DNA of 64,000 bases from Monodelphis domestica (lineage: Eukaryota > Chordata > Mammalia > Didelphimorphia > Didelphidae). The DNA is taken from contig NC_077232.1 in the NCBI RefSeq assembly GCF_027887165.1, positions 9,229,662 to 9,293,661 on the forward strand, read 5' to 3'. Positions 13,101 to 22,344 of the stretch are shown piece after piece (the stretch's first letter is position 1; the number at the start of each line of letters is the position of its first letter). Below the pieces are notes generated by a model, which did no database searches, had not been told where the DNA came from, and was given only the letters and a program-made list of their open reading frames with translations. The position numbers and the translations under genes are program-made.

Positions 13101-14503
13101 GTGCTCCAACAGAGTCTACTCGCTCTGTCCAGGGGGAGATGAGGCCAGAAGAGGCTCCTCGCCCCTCAGGGTTGTCCTGCCCACATCTAGCCCCCAATTC
13201 TTTCCCTATAAACACATCCCTGCACCTGCGCTCCTGGCAATGTGCCCCCGATATGTGTGTACCCTGTGATTTTCTCTGTGTGTTCCCTGGCCACGAGTGC
13301 TCCCTTCAGTGTGTCCCTCCATAGATATCTGAGCCCTGGCCGTATGCAACCTGGGCTGGCAACTTGCCTCAGGCACTTACTAATGTGTGAATCTGGATAT
13401 ATTACCTAACCTTTCTCAGACTCAATTCTCAGGCTCAGTGTAAAATGGAGGCAGCAGCTATATCACAGGGTTGTTGTATGTTTCAAATAAGACAAGGTTG
13501 TTAAATAAATAGATAGGTGATATCGGATTGAATAAGATTTATATATGTGCAGGCCATATATATAGCACCCTGCATACCTTACACTGCCATATAAAAAATG
13601 TTAGCTATTCTTGTTATTATGGCATGTGTGCTTTTCACCGAATTCCTTGGCCATCCGTGTCCTCTATGAATATTCCCTGGGCATGTCTGCTTATGCCATG
13701 TCTATTTTTAGCAGAGTAGACTGCAGGTTTGTGGCTTATTTTCTCACTGAGCTAGTTCTTGAAATATCTTTGTTTTGAACTAAATGTGCCATCTAACTGA
13801 CTAGTAAAAGCAAACACACTGGTGGGGGCTCCTAAGAATTCTACTTTTAGTAGATATGAACACACAGAGAACCTGAGGGAGGTTGTCTGGAGCACATAGA
13901 AGTGACCCTGAGGGCTACATAAGAATGTTTAAAAATATATAAAATATCTAAAATATAAATAAATGTAAATATAAAAATATATAAAATGTAAATAAGTAAA
14001 ATATACACATATCGTTTTTTAAATATTCCACCCTATTTCTCTGATCTGAAAACAAGAGTGCAGCAGCAGCAGCAGCAGAAGAAAAAAAAGCCTCTTACCT
14101 CAGTCACAATGGTGGAAGCAAAGACGCCCTGATCGTACACCCAGCCGTCCAGGCAGGGCTCTGTGTCTAGTTGACTTGCATTCAGGTCTGTCTTGTTCAC
14201 ATGTAAAAGCTGCCACTGGGGGTGGAGGAACCGGCGACAAGTTTCTGGCCTCTGGTCTGGACCCGAAGGGACGTAGACTTTCAGAAGGGCACTGAGGCTG
14301 GGAGAGGCGCTGGTGGTGTTGACGGGGAAGGTGGTATTATCCAGGATGTGGACCCGGCAGCGATGGTCAGGAACAGCAGCGGCAAAATTTTCCACCAAGT
14401 GGTACGCTGCCAATATTACTAACGGAATAAAAAGGGCCACGTTCTGAAGGATCTGAAATCTCCCAAAGCCGCCGACTTGGTCCAAGAGCTGCGCAAAGGC
14501 CAT
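1029..14503 (-). CDS. SLC22A12: SLC22A11/SLC22A12-type organic anion/urate transporter, first five coding exons (gene runs off the left edge)
   Basis: This is a major-facilitator transporter of the SLC22 family, a 12-helix plasma-membrane protein. Its closest relatives are urate exchanger URAT1 (SLC22A12) and OAT4 (SLC22A11), which act in kidney. Coding exons are 14503-14099, 7516-7413, 4995-4841, 3450-3282 and 1152-1029. They join in phase to 957 bp (319 codons) with no stop. Lengths 104, 155, 169 and 124 bp for exons 2-5 are the usual SLC22 sizes. Visible are helix 1, a large extracellular loop with four N-glycosylation sequons (N56, N62, N103, N108) and C49/C89/C117, the DGWVYD motif, the MFS loop motif DRFGRK, VEWT, and ESARWL. 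The start [20 protein letters not shown] matches the family start. Later exons are not in the window. Residues are mixed between URAT1 and OAT4, so the symbol is a clade call. RPS6KA4 upstream on the same strand fits human synteny. Confidence 0.93.
1303..1425 (-). mobile_element. MIR-like SINE fragment
   Basis: TTCCCATTTTACAGTTGAGG followed by AAACTGAGTCTGAGAAAGG. Confidence 0.6.
1632..1815 (+). mobile_element. MIR
   Basis: CTAGCTGTGTGATCCTGAGG, CCTCAGTTTTCTCACCTGCA and AAGCACTTATTAGTGCTATA are in MIR order. Confidence 0.8.
1845..2215 (+). mobile_element. L2 3' end split by a SINE
   Basis: GCCCACTGAGGGCAGGGATG on the left and CACATAGTAAGGCTTCAATA on the right are the two halves of an L2-like 3' end. 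The SINE at 1,919-2,120 lies between duplicated AGGGATG(A/G)TCTTTCT. Confidence 0.75.
1919..2120 (-). mobile_element. Marsupial tRNA-derived SINE
   Basis: The body reads backwards from GCCACCTAGCTGCCCCC. It is flanked by a 15-bp target duplication (1,904-1,918 and 2,121-2,135, one mismatch) inside an L2. Confidence 0.85.
2300..2978 (-). mobile_element. Solo LTR in SLC22A12-like intron 4, same strand as the gene
   Basis: On the minus strand it begins TGTGAACTTTAG, has a TATA-like CTATATATTT and A/T-rich polyadenylation region, and ends GGCGACCAAAATTAATTTAG plus a short tail. CCTTTG occurs on both sides (2,294-2,299 and 2,979-2,984), a plausible 6-bp target duplication, although the 3' end reads TA instead of CA. 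No internal retroviral genes are present. Confidence 0.6.
3282..3450 (-). CDS. SLC22A12: SLC22A12-like exon 4
   Basis: This 169-bp exon has a TTTTAG acceptor and a CTG|GTAACTG donor. It encodes [20 protein letters not shown], then the helix 5-6 region with [12 protein letters not shown] and ends GFCFLYSW. Phase joins cleanly to exons 3 and 5. Confidence 0.95.
3746..3912 (-). mobile_element. Marsupial tRNA-derived SINE
   Basis: TTGGTTCCAAGGCAGAAGAG, AGGGTCACACAGCTAGGAAG and ATTTGAACCCAGGACCTCCC are in order; the head is decayed. Confidence 0.85.
4144..4222. repeat. GGAT tetranucleotide repeat in SLC22A12-like intron 3
   Basis: About 17 GGAT units are broken by two GGAGGGAT interruptions. Confidence 0.95.
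4841..4995 (-). CDS. SLC22A12: SLC22A12-like exon 3
   Basis: This 155-bp exon has a CAG acceptor and a CC|GTAAGTC donor. It begins [18 protein letters not shown] and continues through [20 protein letters not shown] to [10 protein letters not shown]. It completes the DRFGRK motif split across the exon 2/3 junction and covers helices 3 and 4. Confidence 0.95.
5165..5262 (+). mobile_element. MIR-like fragment in SLC22A12-like intron 2
   Basis: GCCAGGTGACCCTGGGTAAG and CTGTAAAAATGGAGG. Confidence 0.55.
5943..6712. repeat. 0.77-kb GA-rich polypurine tract in SLC22A12-like intron 2
   Basis: This is a nearly pure A/G plus strand built from GAGA, GACA, GGGA and AAGA blocks, with GACAGA interruptions. 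Open frames across it are low-complexity artefacts. Confidence 0.95.
7172..7380 (+). mobile_element. Marsupial tRNA-derived SINE
   Basis: A full-length copy from GGGGGCAGCTGGGTGGCTCA to an A-rich tail, starting the flank of SLC22A12-like exon 2 on its 3' side. Confidence 0.92.
7413..7516 (-). CDS. SLC22A12: SLC22A12-like exon 2
   Basis: This 104-bp exon has a CAG acceptor and a CAG|GTGAGTG donor. It reads [17 protein letters not shown] and [16 protein letters not shown], which is transmembrane helix 2 entering the loop 2-3 MFS signature. SINEs in plus orientation flank it on both sides. Confidence 0.95.
7625..7815 (+). mobile_element. Marsupial tRNA-derived SINE
   Basis: A full-length copy with tail CATAAGGTAAGGGAGAAAGA leading into the GGAA array. 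Confidence 0.92.
7828..8046. repeat. GGAA microsatellite following a SINE tail, SLC22A12-like intron 1
   Basis: About 50 GGAA units are interrupted twice by ATCATGGGAA. The array begins directly after the degraded tail of the SINE at 7,625-7,815. Confidence 0.95.
8574..8815 (+). mobile_element. MAR1-type CORE-SINE
   Basis: GGGCAGCCGGTGGCACAGTG to ATATGCCTGAAAAAAAGGAC, including the TCTCTGCCAAGAAAAACC segment. Confidence 0.8.
9008..9285 (+). mobile_element. MIR/MAR1-like SINE
   Basis: GACAGAGTGCTGGACCTGGA, TGTATGACCTGGGTAAGTCA and AGGTGCTATATAAATGGTAG. Confidence 0.75.
9732..9885 (+). mobile_element. Marsupial tRNA-derived SINE, 3' shortened
   Basis: GGGAGCAGCTAGGTAACTCA to CTTTACCACTC followed directly by an A run. 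Confidence 0.88.
9888..10395 (+). mobile_element. L1 ORF2 endonuclease fragment
   Basis: Broken frames resemble the L1 endonuclease ([36 protein letters not shown]). The usual GDFN metal-site motif reads TNFN, so it is decayed. There is no 3' end or tail. Confidence 0.7.
10396..10680. other. Unassigned sequence between L1 fragment and solo LTR
   Basis: I recognise no repeat family and no gene here. Confidence 0.4.
10681..10971 (+). mobile_element. Solo LTR with 6-bp target duplication, copy 1
   Basis: This 291-bp element starts TGCAGTGACC and ends CCCCAGCA. It is flanked by perfect GTTAAG repeats at 10,675-10,680 and 10,972-10,977. Inside are AGCTTTAAATC (TATA-like) and CAATAAATG (polyadenylation). 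Six-base duplications suit class II (ERVK-like) elements. Confidence 0.85.
11075..11515 (+). mobile_element. L1 3' UTR copy
   Basis: The sequence from AGAACATTGTACACAGAGAC to the A-rich tail matches the 3' end at 23,395-23,795 closely. Confidence 0.85.
11535..11800 (+). mobile_element. Degraded LINE 3' fragment
   Basis: L1-type wording such as ACTGGAAATAACACGAATGC and an A-rich region are present, but no frame remains. Confidence 0.4.
11801..12900. other. AT-rich intron 1 sequence of the SLC22A12-like gene
   Basis: This is AT-rich intronic DNA with no exon and no repeat that I can name. Confidence 0.5.
12900..13075 (+). mobile_element. MIR
   Basis: GTCACTTAGCATCTCTCAGT, then TCATCTATAAAATGGGTACA and TATGATTATTAGC. 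Confidence 0.7.
13365..13515 (+). mobile_element. MIR-like SINE
   Basis: ATGTGTGAATCTGGATATAT, TGTAAAATGGAGGCAGCAGC and CACAGGGTTGTTGTATG. Confidence 0.6.
13925..14015. repeat. AT-rich low-complexity tract near the exon 1 donor of the SLC22A12-like gene
   Basis: This is TAAAATATATAAAATATC-type sequence without a clear unit, within intron 1. Confidence 0.8.
14058..14098 (-). promoter_or_regulatory. Uridine-rich and CUG-repeat tract just inside SLC22A12-like intron 1
   Basis: Immediately after the exon 1 donor the transcript reads GTAAGAGG, then eight T, then TCTTCTG and five CTG triplets. U-rich tracts next to a 5' splice site are known TIA1 enhancers and CUG runs can bind MBNL proteins. Function here is inferred. 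Confidence 0.35.
14099..14503 (-). CDS. SLC22A12: SLC22A12-like exon 1 (codons 1-135)
   Basis: This exon has 405 coding bases ending in phase 0 at a GAG|GTAAGAGG donor. It encodes the cytosolic N-terminus, helix 1 (about residues 15-37) and the large glycosylated loop, ending STIVTE. The start codon context is GACCCCATGG. Sequon asparagines are 56, 62, 103 and 108. Confidence 0.95.
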
Positions 14504-15190
14504 GGGGTCCGAGATGCTGGCGCCAATGGATGGAGGTCAGCAGCGCAGGAAGGTCACCATCCACACACTCCCGATTGGAGAGCTTAGCGACACATCTGAC
14601 GGCTCCTTCTCTCCCCACCTACAGACTACGGCCCACTTGGAAGGCAGGGTGGCCAGTTTCTCCCCTAATGTCGGCAGGGGCCAAGAAGCATCCAGAATCC
14701 CCCAGAGAAGAGCTCGCCTGCTGCTCATTCCCTGCAACAGTACCTTAGAGATGACACTAATTTCCTCAGCCAATAAAATGTCCCCAATGGCACGGCTTCC
14801 CCGGCTGGGACCAAAGGCTGGACTTAATGGCAAACATAAGCCCTGTTTCCCATTAGTCTAAGTAGTTAGTGGAAAACTGTGCTGGGGCAGAATAAAGTTC
14901 AATCCAGTTACTCCCCTGATTACACTTTAACCCCAGGAGTGAGGGAGGACCCAGGGGAGTGCTGACTGGCTCAGATTCAGGGGAGGGCTGCCGTCCCACC
15001 TCAGATGGGGCCAGTGCTCAATATGGCGCCCAACTGAAGCTCTAACAGTGTCCCTGAGGTCTTCACAGCAACAGGCGCTTCAGGTCCTTCTCCGTGAGGG
15101 TCCCCAATGTTTGGGGGCCAAATACTGACGAGTGGCAGGGAAGAGCCTCGAACCCAAACCCTGTGACTCCTAGTCCAGCGATTGTCCACA
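14504..15190 (-). promoter_or_regulatory. Upstream flank / probable 5' UTR and promoter of the SLC22A12-like gene
   Basis: About 0.7 kb upstream of the start codon is largely free of repeats and has no CpG island or obvious TATA box. The 5' UTR must begin here unless an upstream non-coding exon exists. I could not place a transcription start. The sequence GGGGTTAAAGTGTAATC on the minus strand near 14,920 is only a weak nuclear-receptor-like match. Confidence 0.4.
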
Positions 15191-15277
15191 GTGTATGCTG
15201 TTATATCATGCCATAATGGCGAGTGTACGTACCTTCTTCCAATTCACAGCCCAAACTCTTCACGAGGTCATGGAGCC

Positions 15278-15350
15278 CTTCCTTACCTTCCACCTTAGAA
15301 TCAATGCTAGCAATACTGTGTGTCGGCTCGAAGGCAAAGCTCCCGGAACA
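15278..15350 (-). mobile_element. SINE 3' fragment
   Basis: Only the tail part remains (CTTACCTTCCACCTTAGAAT, then ACTGTGTGTCGGCTCGAAGG). Confidence 0.6.
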
Positions 15351-15582
15351 GTACATCTAGAGCTGGGAGGAAATGCAAGAGTCCCTTTCTTTGACAGCTG
15401 GGGAAACTAAAGCCTGGGGATATTCATGACTAGCCCAAGGTCCTATGAGCTCCATGCATGGGGTGTGAACCCAGAAGCTGGAAGGAACCTCAGAGGCAAT
15501 CCAGTCCAACCACTTCATTTTTACAGATGAGGAAACTGAGGCCAAAGGAGGTTAAGCAACTTTCCCATCATCCTACAGGTTG

Positions 15583-15825
15583 TTATTCAAGCATTTCAGT
15601 CATGCCTGACTCTTCATGACCCTATTTGGAGTTTTCTTGGGAAAGATACTGGCCTGCTTTGCCATTTCTTTCTCTAGCCCATTTGACAGATGAGGAAATT
15701 GAGGCAGACAGGGTAAAGTGACTTGTCCGGGGTTCTACGACTGGTAAGTGTCTAAGATCAGATTTGAATTTAGATCTTCTCGACTCCAAGCCCAGAGCTC
15801 TAACCACTGCACCATGGAGCTTCCC
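15583..15825 (-). mobile_element. MAR1-type CORE-SINE
   Basis: CATGCCTGACTCTTCATGAC, ATACTGGCCTGCTTTGCCAT and ACAGATGAGGAAATTGAGGC. Confidence 0.78.
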
Positions 15826-16212
15826 ATCATCCAAGTCATGCTCCCCAAAGGTAAGAGTCAGTGGTCTTCCCATTGTACCATGCTCTGGCTCAAAAAAAGA
15901 ACAGCCTTCTTCTTCACCCGTGGCCAAACTTCTAATCACCATAAGAGGAAGTCTATCTGGAAAGGACTGTTGGGAGAGACCCTCCAGGGGGACGAATCAG
16001 AGGCCACAGAGTAGGCAAGATTTCCCATGAGCCACTTCCTGGTTCATTCGTGGTGTTCCAAGCCATAACAATGGCCCCTGGCGGCATCGTTGACTATCAA
16101 ATTAATCCCAAATGGAGACATTAAAGCAAAGGGAAGGACTGTCAGAAGCATCCAAATGAAGGTAGGAGCAGGGCTGACCTGATATGGCTTGATCAAAGTC
16201 TGCCTGTTCTAG

Positions 16213-16330
16213 TCCATGGCATAGGAAGACAGTGTAGTATAATGGAAAAGGCCCTGATTTTGGAGTCCGAAGACCTGGGTTCAAATCCCACCTCCTTGTA
16301 TGATCTTACAAGTCTAAATAACCCTATTAA
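16213..16330 (+). mobile_element. MIR-like fragment
   Basis: AGTGTAGTATAATGGAAAAG and CCTGGGTTCAAATCCCACCT. Confidence 0.6.
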
Positions 16331-16569
16331 TGTCTAAGAATAATGTTTTTCTCCCATGCAAAGACTTGAAATGTCCAAAGACACATTGGTTGTTCCAGGT
16401 TACCGCCAACACAGAACAAATCCAACCTCATGGAAATGCAGAGCAATAAAGAAAGATCCAGCTCCTAAAGGTCTGAGGCCCCAGACCCTGGACAATCACC
16501 GAGAAAACAACTTGGGTCCCAAGCTGTCACTCATACCCAAGAGGCTATGTTGTCGTTTCCCCTAGTACA

Positions 16570-16795
16570 GGACATGCCGTCTCCTGCCTCTGAGCCTTTG
16601 CACAGGCTGTGCCTCCATTCCTGCAATGCATTTCCTCCTCTCCTCTCTCTCGGAAGCACATCCTTCCTATAGCGCACAGCTCAGGTGCCCGCTTCTGCAG
16701 GAAGCCTCTCCTGATTCCCCTCTCATGGGAACCCTCTCCATCTTCGAATGACCTTGCGTTTGGTGACAGGACAACATACAACTGGATTTGATGGA
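16570..16795. mobile_element. L2-like fragment
   Basis: CTTTGCACAGGCTGTGCCTC and GCTCAGGTGCCCGCTTCTGC followed by AGGAAGCCTCTCCTGATTCC match the well-known L2 coding-end wording. Confidence 0.55.
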
Positions 16796-17514
16796 AACCC
16801 TGGCTTTCCGTTCCTGGAGAACTAGCTCCTGGGTGTGCACTATCTGAACAAGCCACCAGGTGGCGCACCAAGCTCGGGTTGTCCACCAGCTAGGAGAGCA
16901 ACTTCAGGGCCCCGGACTCCCCTAGTTCAAGGACTACCGAGTGAAAGCGCTCAGGTCAGAGTCAAACAGAGGGAATCTTGCGGGGTTGCTTTTTTGTTTT
17001 CCTGGCAGCAATAGGGAGCCATTGAAGTTTCTTAAGAATGGTACCAACATGGCAAAAAGAGAGGAAACTAGGCTGGGATCTATCGTTTCCCCCAGCAGTC
17101 CTGGCTATGGAACTGGTCCTACAGTCAAGAGCAAGCCAGGCTCCAGAACTGCCTCCGCTGCTTATAATTGGGCATCCGTGGGTTCTCCGAGCCTCAGTGT
17201 GGTTCTTTGCAGAACGGAGAGGGCATTCCTCTCTGGTCTGCCTTTACTGTAAGAAAGGGAACAACATGCAGCCTTGGGAACCCCAAGGAGCCAGGAGCTG
17301 CTCAGGCAGAGGCCAATTCAGCCTCTTTAATGGCTGAGATCGCACATTTTCTCTTTGAGGGAACAAATATTTCCTCTTGGAAGACTTTAGTAGCAGAACC
17401 AAGTTACCTGGATCCATCCATCCGCGTCATTATCCCCAACGTACCAGCAAGTGCTTGAAAGCATCCCACCCTGAACCTCAGCTCACATTTCCCTATTGAA
17501 ACCATCTTTTGTTC

Positions 17515-17711
17515 TTTTATCCCCTCACCTTCATCTTGGAGTCAATACTGTGTATTGGCTCCAAGGCAGAAGAGTGGTAAGGGCTAGGCCATGGGGGTCA
17601 AGTGACTTGCCCAGGGTCACACAGCTGGGAAGTGTCTAAGGCCAGATTTGAACCTAGGACCTCCCATCTCTAGGCCTGACTCTCAATCCACTGAGCCACT
17701 CAGCTGCCCCC
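17515..17711 (-). mobile_element. Marsupial tRNA-derived SINE
   Basis: Full length, from CTTCATCTTGGAGTCAATAC to GAGCCACTCAGCTGCCCCC. Confidence 0.92.
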
Positions 17712-17884
17712 TGAAATAATCTTATTAATGGGTAAAAGCAAAGATTACTCCTACTTTTGTCTTGAGTGTCCCAGATGCTTAATAAATGCCTGTCGCTTGG
17801 CTAATTGATGAATGTCAATGCTTTGGTTTTCTGTTGTTGTTGTCATGCAGACTGTGATTTTAACTTTGTAGGGACCCAGGGAGG

Positions 17885-18030
17885 CAACTCTCACTGAAGA
17901 TTTAGGGCCAGAAGATGTGTTAGAGGTCAGCCAGTCCAGCCCCCTCATTTTATGGAGAAGAACATTGAGGCAAAGAGAGAAGAACTGATTTGACTTGTCA
18001 GGGTTGCCAGAGTCTAGTATTCTAGTCCAG
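17885..18030 (-). mobile_element. MIR-like fragment
   Basis: CCAGTCCAGCCCCCTCATTT, then TATGGAGAAGAACATTGAGG. Confidence 0.5.
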
Positions 18031-18117
18031 CTCCTCAAGATGATAGAGCTCAGGGCTAAGAATGCCCAGTGGGCTGAGTTTGGTATAAATTCTCCAGCAA
18101 GTAAGGTATACATATAC

Positions 18118-20327
18118 CCTTAAATTTTTTTTTATAATTTATTTCTTTACACTATTTTTCTGTGGTTACAAGATTCATGATTTTTCCCACCCCTCTTCCC
18201 TCCCCCCTCCTGGAACTGACAAGCAGTTCCACTGGGTTATATGTGTATAGTTGTTCAAACCTTCTTTACATATTCATATTTGCAAAAGAGTGATTGTTTA
18301 AAGTAAAAATCCCCATTGAACCACATGATTGATCATGTTTTTGTTCTGCGTTTCTGCTCCCACAGTTCTTTCTCACAAGTTCCTTAGAATTGTCCTGGAT
18401 CATTTGCATTGCTGCTGGTAGCAAAGTCAGTTACATTGGATTGTGCTACAATGTATCCGTCTCTGTGTACAATGTTCTCCTGGTTCTGCTCCTTTCACTC
18501 TGCATCAGTTCATGGAGGTCTTTCCTGTTCACATGGAATTCCTCCTGTTCATCATTCCTTTAAGCACAATAGTATTCCATCCCTATCAGATACCACAGTG
18601 TGTTCAGTCATTCCCCAACCAAGGGACACCCCCCTCATTTTCCAATTTTTTGCCACCACAAAGAGCACATCTATAAATATTTTTGTATAATCCTTTTTTA
18701 TCTCTTTGGGGTACAAACCCAGCAATGGTATTGCTGGATCAAAGGGCAGGTATTCTTTTAAAGTCCTTTGGGCATAGTTCCAAATTACCCTCCAGAATGG
18801 TTAGATTAATTCACAACTCCACCAGCAATGCATTAGTGTCCCAATTTTGCCAACTTTCCTTTGTTGCCATATTAGCCAATCTGCTAGGTATGAGGTAGTA
18901 CCTCAGAGTTGCTTTGATTTGCATTTCTTTAATCAGGGGGGGAGTTAGAATACTTTTTTGTATGATTATTGATAGTTTTAATTTCTTCATCTGAGAACTG
19001 CCTATTCATATATTTGTCAATTGGGGAGTGGCTTGATTTTTTGTAGATTTGGCTTAGTTCCTTATATATTTGGGAAATTAAACCTTTGTCAGAGAGTTTT
19101 GTTATAAAGATTTTTCCCAGTTTGTTGCTCTCCTTCTAATTTGGGTTATATTGGTTTTGTTTGTACAAAATTTTTTAATTTGATGCAATCAAAATAATTC
19201 ATTTTACAATTTGTACTGTTCTGTATCTATTGCTTGGTCTTAAATTCCTTCCTTTCCCATGGATTTGACAAGTATGCTATTTTGTGTTCACCTAATTTAT
19301 TAATGATTTCATTCTCTATATTTCAGTCATCTACCCATTTTGAATTTATTTTGGTATAGGGTGTAAAACATTGATCTAGAGGGGGCAGCTGAGTAGCTCA
19401 GTGGATTGAGAGCCAGGCCTAGAGACAGGAGGTCCTAGGTTAAAATATGACCTCAGACACTTCCCAGCTGTGTGACCCTGAACAAGTCACTTGACCCCCA
19501 TTGCCTAGCCCTTACCACTCTTCTGCCTTGGAGCCAATACACAGTATTGACTCCAAGCCAGAAGGTAAGAGTTAAAAAAAAAATTGATCTAGAACTTTAT
19601 TTTTCCCCATACTGTTTTCCAATTTTCCCACCAGTTTTTGTTGAATAGGGAGTTCTTATCCCAAAAGCTAGGATCTTTGGGTTATCAAACACTAATTTGC
19701 TGAGGTCACTTACCCCTAGTTTATTCCATTGATCCACCCTTCTGTCTCTTAGCCAGTACAATATTGTTTTGATGACCACAGCTTTATAGTATAGTTTGAG
19801 ATCTAGTATAGCTAGGCCCCCCTCCTTCACATTTTTTTCCATTATTTCCCTTAATATTGTTGATCTTTTGTTCTTCCAGATGAACTTTGTCGAGGTTTTT
19901 TGTAATTCAGTAAAAAAGTTATTTGGTAGATCTATGGGTATGGCACTAAATAAGTAAATTAGTTTGAGTAGGACTGGCATTATTATTATGTTAGCTCATC
20001 CTACCCATGAGCAATCAATGTTTTTCCAATTATTTAGATCTAGTTTTAATTGTGTGGGAAGTATTTTGTAGTTGTGCTCAAATAGTTACTGTATTTGTCT
20101 TGGCAGATAGATTCCTAAGTATTTTATATTGTCTAGGGTGATTTTAAATGAAGTTTCTTTTTCTAACTCCTGCTGCTGAGTTTTGTTGGAAATATGTAGA
20201 AATGCTGCTGATTTATGTGGGTTTATGTTGTACCATGCAACTTTTCTAAAGTTGTTAATTATTTCCACTAGTCTTTCAGTTGATTTTCTAGGATTCTTTA
20301 AGTATACTACACATACCCTTAACAATA
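18118..20327 (-). mobile_element. 5'-truncated L1 (ORF2 C-terminal part and 3' UTR) interrupted by a SINE
   Basis: On the minus strand the protein fragments KTILYWLRDRRVDQWNKLG and NPHKSAAFLHISNKTQQQEL are L1 ORF2 reverse-transcriptase and C-terminal sequence. The 3' tail is the T-run at 18,123-18,132. The SINE at 19,381-19,583 splits it. Stops and frameshifts make it inactive. Confidence 0.9.
19381..19583 (+). mobile_element. Marsupial tRNA-derived SINE nested in L1
   Basis: A full-length copy with perfect TTGATCTAGA target duplications at 19,371-19,380 and 19,584-19,593. Confidence 0.95.
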
Positions 20328-20330
20328 ATA

Positions 20331-20502
20331 GCCCCAGGTAGCACAATAGATAGAGTTTCAAGCCTGGAGTCAGAAAGAGTTCAAATCTAACGTCAGACAC
20401 TTCCTAGCTGTGTGACTAAGAGTAAGTCATTTAACCCCAACCACTGAGCCCTTGCTGCTCTTCTGTCTTAGAATTGATGCTAAGATAGAAAGCAAAGGTT
20501 TA
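20331..20502 (+). mobile_element. Diverged marsupial tRNA-derived SINE
   Basis: GCCCCAGGTAGCACAATAGA to TTAGAATTGATGCTAAGATA, many changes from the common copies. Confidence 0.75.
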
Positions 20503-20521
20503 GTGATAATAATAGCTGGTT

Positions 20522-20690
20522 TTTATAGAGGCAGCATGGTGTGAATGCGTGCTTAGGCTGAGGGTCAGGGAGACAAGAGTTCGAAACCTTTCTCTTCTAC
20601 TTCCTGTCTGTGTGATCTGGGACAAATCACTACATTTCCATCTGTAGTCTGGGATGCTATGTGTGGGTTGCCTCTTAGAAGAAGCAGAAT
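20522..20690 (+). mobile_element. MIR-like SINE
   Basis: GAGGCAGCATGGTGTGAATG and CTTCCTGTCTGTGTGATCTG. Confidence 0.6.
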
Positions 20691-20734
20691 AGATATCTTT
20701 AGGGTCTTCTCCCCCAATTCATCTCCAAAGGGGA

Positions 20735-20805
20735 CTTACTGTTCTTCTGCCTTGGAACTAATACTTAGTGTGGCTTCTCAGATGGGAGGGAAGGGTTTGA
20801 TATAT
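20735..20805 (+). mobile_element. SINE 3' fragment
   Basis: TTCTTCTGCCTTGGAACTAA and the tail remain. Confidence 0.6.
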
Positions 20806-21586
20806 TTTTATTAGAGGCCATTTTTAGGTTCAAGGATGCCTGTTTCTTTAATGGGAAAAGGAGACCCTCAAATTTTATATCCAGAGTTTGACTTCCTTCT
20901 TACCAAATTCCAATTCAACAATGAACATACACAGTAAACAGGAAATGATTGATCCACGTCAATAGCAAGACAGAAATCAAAGAAAGTTTACACATGAGAA
21001 TATATATCTGACAAAACAGAATGACGGAGCTTTCCCATTGGGATTAGAGTAACTGCTTAGTCAAGTAAATGTCCCAGATCTCAGGCAAGGGGGAGTCCCC
21101 CTTGTGTCAAGCTGAATAAAACAAAACCATTAGAGAAGTGATTATAAAAGGTCTTTAACTGAGGCAAGAAGACTATAATCTGGAGCCCCTCTGAACACTC
21201 AGATACCCCCAAAAGGGCTGAGGAGAGCAGGGCTGAATGATCTATTAAAGAGGAATAATCTGGACAAATTGTCCAGAGAGGAGGAGACTGGGAAGGGTGT
21301 CCGGAGGCTGGAGAGATGAGCAGTTGTACATATGTACCCTCCTTCCATGGAGGATCCAGGAGGGGATCCCAGAGGCTCTTATGCTACCTAAAGGACACAG
21401 GTAAAAGTGGGGGGATTGCTCAGTTCTTTAGCTTGTTGCCCCTACTCAGACAATGTAGGAACTTTACTTCCTGAAAGCACCCAGGGTGTCATCACTGTTC
21501 CACTTACAAGCACACAGATCACAAGGCTCAGAGAATAAAGAGGTTATTTGATAGTCAAATAAATAAATAAATGAGATTTGTAGGGA
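20806..21586. other. Intergenic sequence without recognised gene
   Basis: Possible old LTR-like sequence (GGAGGATCCAGGAGGGGATC, no clear ends). No coding signal. Confidence 0.35.
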
Positions 21587-22344
21587 GGAACCAAGATGAT
21601 AGAGTAGCAGGAAGAACTACAGCAAGGTCACCCACCTATTCCTCCAAACAGATCTAGAAAATGCACCCAACTGAATACTGATTGGGAAATCCAAGAAAAA
21701 GGCACTGAGTCATTTTTCTAGCCCAGATCACTAGAGGGAGATACAGAGAGGTTAATGAATACTGGGAATGGGGTGGTTCACATAGCACATTTCAGCACCC
21801 AGAGACTAGAAGAGGGCCTAGGCTGAGCAACCAGACTTGGACGAAGTCTCGACCCATGCCAAAGCATTCTTGTAGGATATTAGAACAAGTGTCAACTGGC
21901 AGCTCTGTTGCATACTCCCCAGTTCCAGGTCACAGATCCAGGAAGCATTGAGGAGGAACAGGATCTGTGCCAAGAATAAGCGACCATTCCAGGACAAGGG
22001 ATGGTTGCAGGCCCAAACTGTGTACTGATCTAGGAACAAGCTGAGAAACAGGAAGCAGAGCAGGGTCTCAGATCTAGCTTCTAGCCCATTCCAAAGCCTT
22101 CAGAAGAATAACCAAGGCAGGAATCCTAGACCAAAGAGAAGTCTATATTTCTGTCACTCTGAACCAACAGAGCTTTTCAGATGGCTGAATCCAACAGCAA
22201 TCTCTGCTGGAACTCCAAAATGGGCAAGCCCAGAGGCCTCTTATTCCTCAAACTTGGTGAAGAACTCAGAGTTCAGGCCTAGGAGAATACTGTTTAGACT
22301 TGCTCTAGATCAGACCCTTTGGGGAATTCTGAATGCCTATAGGT

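Larger units (their letters stand above)
15830..17510. other. Intergenic DNA upstream of the SLC22A12-like gene
   Basis: Apart from a MIR-like piece near 16,213 and an L2-like piece near 16,570, nothing recognised. Short open frames lack family features. Confidence 0.5.

Noticed and set aside
19597..19980. 127-codon protein with recognisable homology
   Set aside because: It is L1 ORF2 C-terminal sequence in a truncated, SINE-interrupted copy, not a host gene. The same holds for 20,086-20,400 and 23,061-23,438.
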